Positions 6,371-6,967 of a stretch of 6,967 bases of DNA are shown piece by piece. The notes beneath the pieces are model-generated. The model was given only the letters and a program-made list of their open reading frames with translations, made no database searches and had not been told where the DNA came from. The position numbers were made by a program, and so were the translations under genes. This DNA is from Planctomycetaceae bacterium (GTDB lineage Bacteria > Planctomycetota > Planctomycetia > Pirellulales > UBA1268): assembly GCA_947453125.1 (NCBI GenBank), contig CANGGC010000136.1, positions 1-6,967 on the forward strand, in the 5' to 3' direction. The first letter of the stretch is position 1. Each line of letters starts with the position of its first letter.

Positions 6371-6468
6371 GCGTCACCGGAGAAGAGGGAATGAGGGGAA
6401 GAGAGTTCTTCCTCCCCCCACCCCAAGGAGACGCGGGCACGGTCTTTTTGTATGGGGCAAAACGCCGC
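6371..6468 (-). promoter_or_regulatory. Intergenic leader between thiC and the pseudopilus operon
   Basis: These 98 bases are the only sizeable non-coding gap on the minus strand and the natural place for the operon promoter. Read on the minus strand, the region starts with an AT-richer part (TTTTGCCCCATACAAAAAG), then GC-rich sequence, a G-run, and finally a pyrimidine tract of about 27 bases just before the first gene. I see no convincing -35/-10 pair. The promoter role is inferred from position only. Confidence 0.35.
6395..6415 (-). terminator. Imperfect hairpin in the thiC / operon gap
   Basis: GGGGAAGA (6395-6402) pairs with TCTTCC-T-CC (6407-6415) around a GAGT loop, giving 8 base pairs with one bulged T. 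On the minus strand it lies about 55 bases past the thiC stop and is followed by a pyrimidine-rich stretch. It could end thiC transcription or structure the leader of the GspF genes. Because the region is a purine/pyrimidine tract, chance pairing is possible. Confidence 0.3.
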
Positions 6469-6967
6469 TTACTTCAGCTCGATCGCGATCGGCTCCGAGG
6501 CCGCCCCGTGGCTGCCGTGTTCGGCGTGGCCATCGTCGCAGCAAGCTTCCTGCTCGGCGGCCATCGCCCGGATCTCCTGCGTGATCTTCATCGAGCAGTA
6601 CTTCGGGCCGCACATGCTGCAGAAGTGAGCGCTTTTGAAGGTGTCCTGGGGGAGCGTCTGATCGTGGTAGCGACGGGCCGTCTCCGGATCGAGCGAGAGG
6701 CGAAACTGCTCGTTCCAGTCGAAGGCGAAGCGGGCCCGGGAGAGGGCGTCGTCGCGCTGCCGGGCATTCTTGCGGTGACGGGCGAGATCGGCAGCATGGG
6801 CGGCGATCTTGTAGGCAATCACCCCCTGCTTCACGTCTTCCGCGTCGGGGAGGCCGAGGTGTTCCTTGGGCGTCACGTAGCAGAGCATCGCCGCGCCACT
6901 CCAGCCGGCGATCGCGGCGCCGATGGCGCTGGTGATGTGGTCGTAGCCGGGGGCGATGTCGGTGACG
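6469..6967 (-). CDS. thiC: Phosphomethylpyrimidine synthase ThiC, C-terminal part
   Basis: ThiC is a radical-SAM enzyme that rearranges aminoimidazole ribotide to hydroxymethylpyrimidine phosphate in thiamine biosynthesis. The window holds the last 165 residues; the frame is open to the right edge, so the start is outside. The segments TDIAPGYDHITSAIGAAIAG, MLCYVTPKEHLGLP, GVIAYKIAAHAADLAR and FDWNEQFRLSLDPETARRYHD are close to the family consensus. The C-x2-C-x4-C motif that binds the [4Fe-4S] cluster is intact (CSMCGPKYC, codons at 6595-6621), followed by SMKITQEIR. After the conserved core comes a tail of about 28 residues with a Cys-Cys pair and three His (codons about 6469-6552), unlike the usual short charged end. 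The stop is TAA. The gene is co-oriented with the downstream pseudopilus operon, but a functional link is not expected. Confidence 0.96.
   Translation of the reverse strand, partial: VTDIAPGYDHITSAIGAAIAGWSGAAMLCYVTPKEHLGLPDAEDVKQGVIAYKIAAHAADLARHRKNARQRDDALSRARFAFDWNEQFRLSLDPETARRYHDQTLPQDTFKSAHFCSMCGPKYCSMKITQEIRAMAAEQEACCDDGHAEHGSHGAASEPIAIELK

Noticed and set aside
6423..6468. Sigma-70-like promoter (TACAAA as -10) after thiC
   Set aside because: No -35 element with acceptable spacing matches more than about three of six positions, so I could not support a specific promoter.
1..6967. Mobile element, CRISPR array, tRNA or rRNA genes
   Set aside because: No transposase or integrase motif, terminal inverted repeats, regularly spaced direct repeats or tRNA-like cloverleaf were seen. 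Nearly all sequence is accounted for by nine coding regions.

Overview
The window is a high-GC chromosomal segment that most likely comes from a planctomycete, probably of the Pirellulales type. The main evidence is a DUF1559 prepilin-like protein with an H-X9-DG motif, a family strongly expanded in Planctomycetes, together with the high GC content. The phylum call is an inference, since there is no rRNA or other marker here. Coding density is very high and no gap exceeds about 100 bases.

Layout. Positions 1-944 (+) hold nearly all of a GH130 beta-mannoside phosphorylase/hydrolase whose N-terminus lies off the left edge. A perfect 9-bp hairpin with a GCAA loop (955-976) separates it from a convergent block of seven genes on the minus strand (6370 down to 1000). 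A 98-bp gap separates this block from thiC (6469 to the right edge, minus strand), of which only the C-terminal part is present.

The seven-gene block looks like a single operon for a type II secretion / type IV pilus-like assembly system. In transcription order it encodes three consecutive, mutually diverged GspF/PilC-type inner-membrane platform proteins (272, 325 and 366 aa), a GspI/PilV-like minor pseudopilin, a GspJ/PilW-like minor pseudopilin, a short PilX/GspK-like pseudopilin without Glu+5, and the DUF1559 protein in the place of a major G-type pseudopilin. From the third GspF onward every gene junction is a stop/start overlap (TGATG, then ATGA three times), and the pseudopilin starts carry purine-rich Shine-Dalgarno sequences inside the preceding gene. 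No GspE ATPase, GspD secretin, GspL/M or prepilin peptidase gene is visible. The products must use machinery encoded elsewhere or form a reduced system.

The most notable points are the tandem triplication of GspF-like genes with graded loss of the N-terminal domain, the coupling of a DUF1559 protein to an I-J-K-like pseudopilin set, and a Cys/His-rich tail on ThiC.
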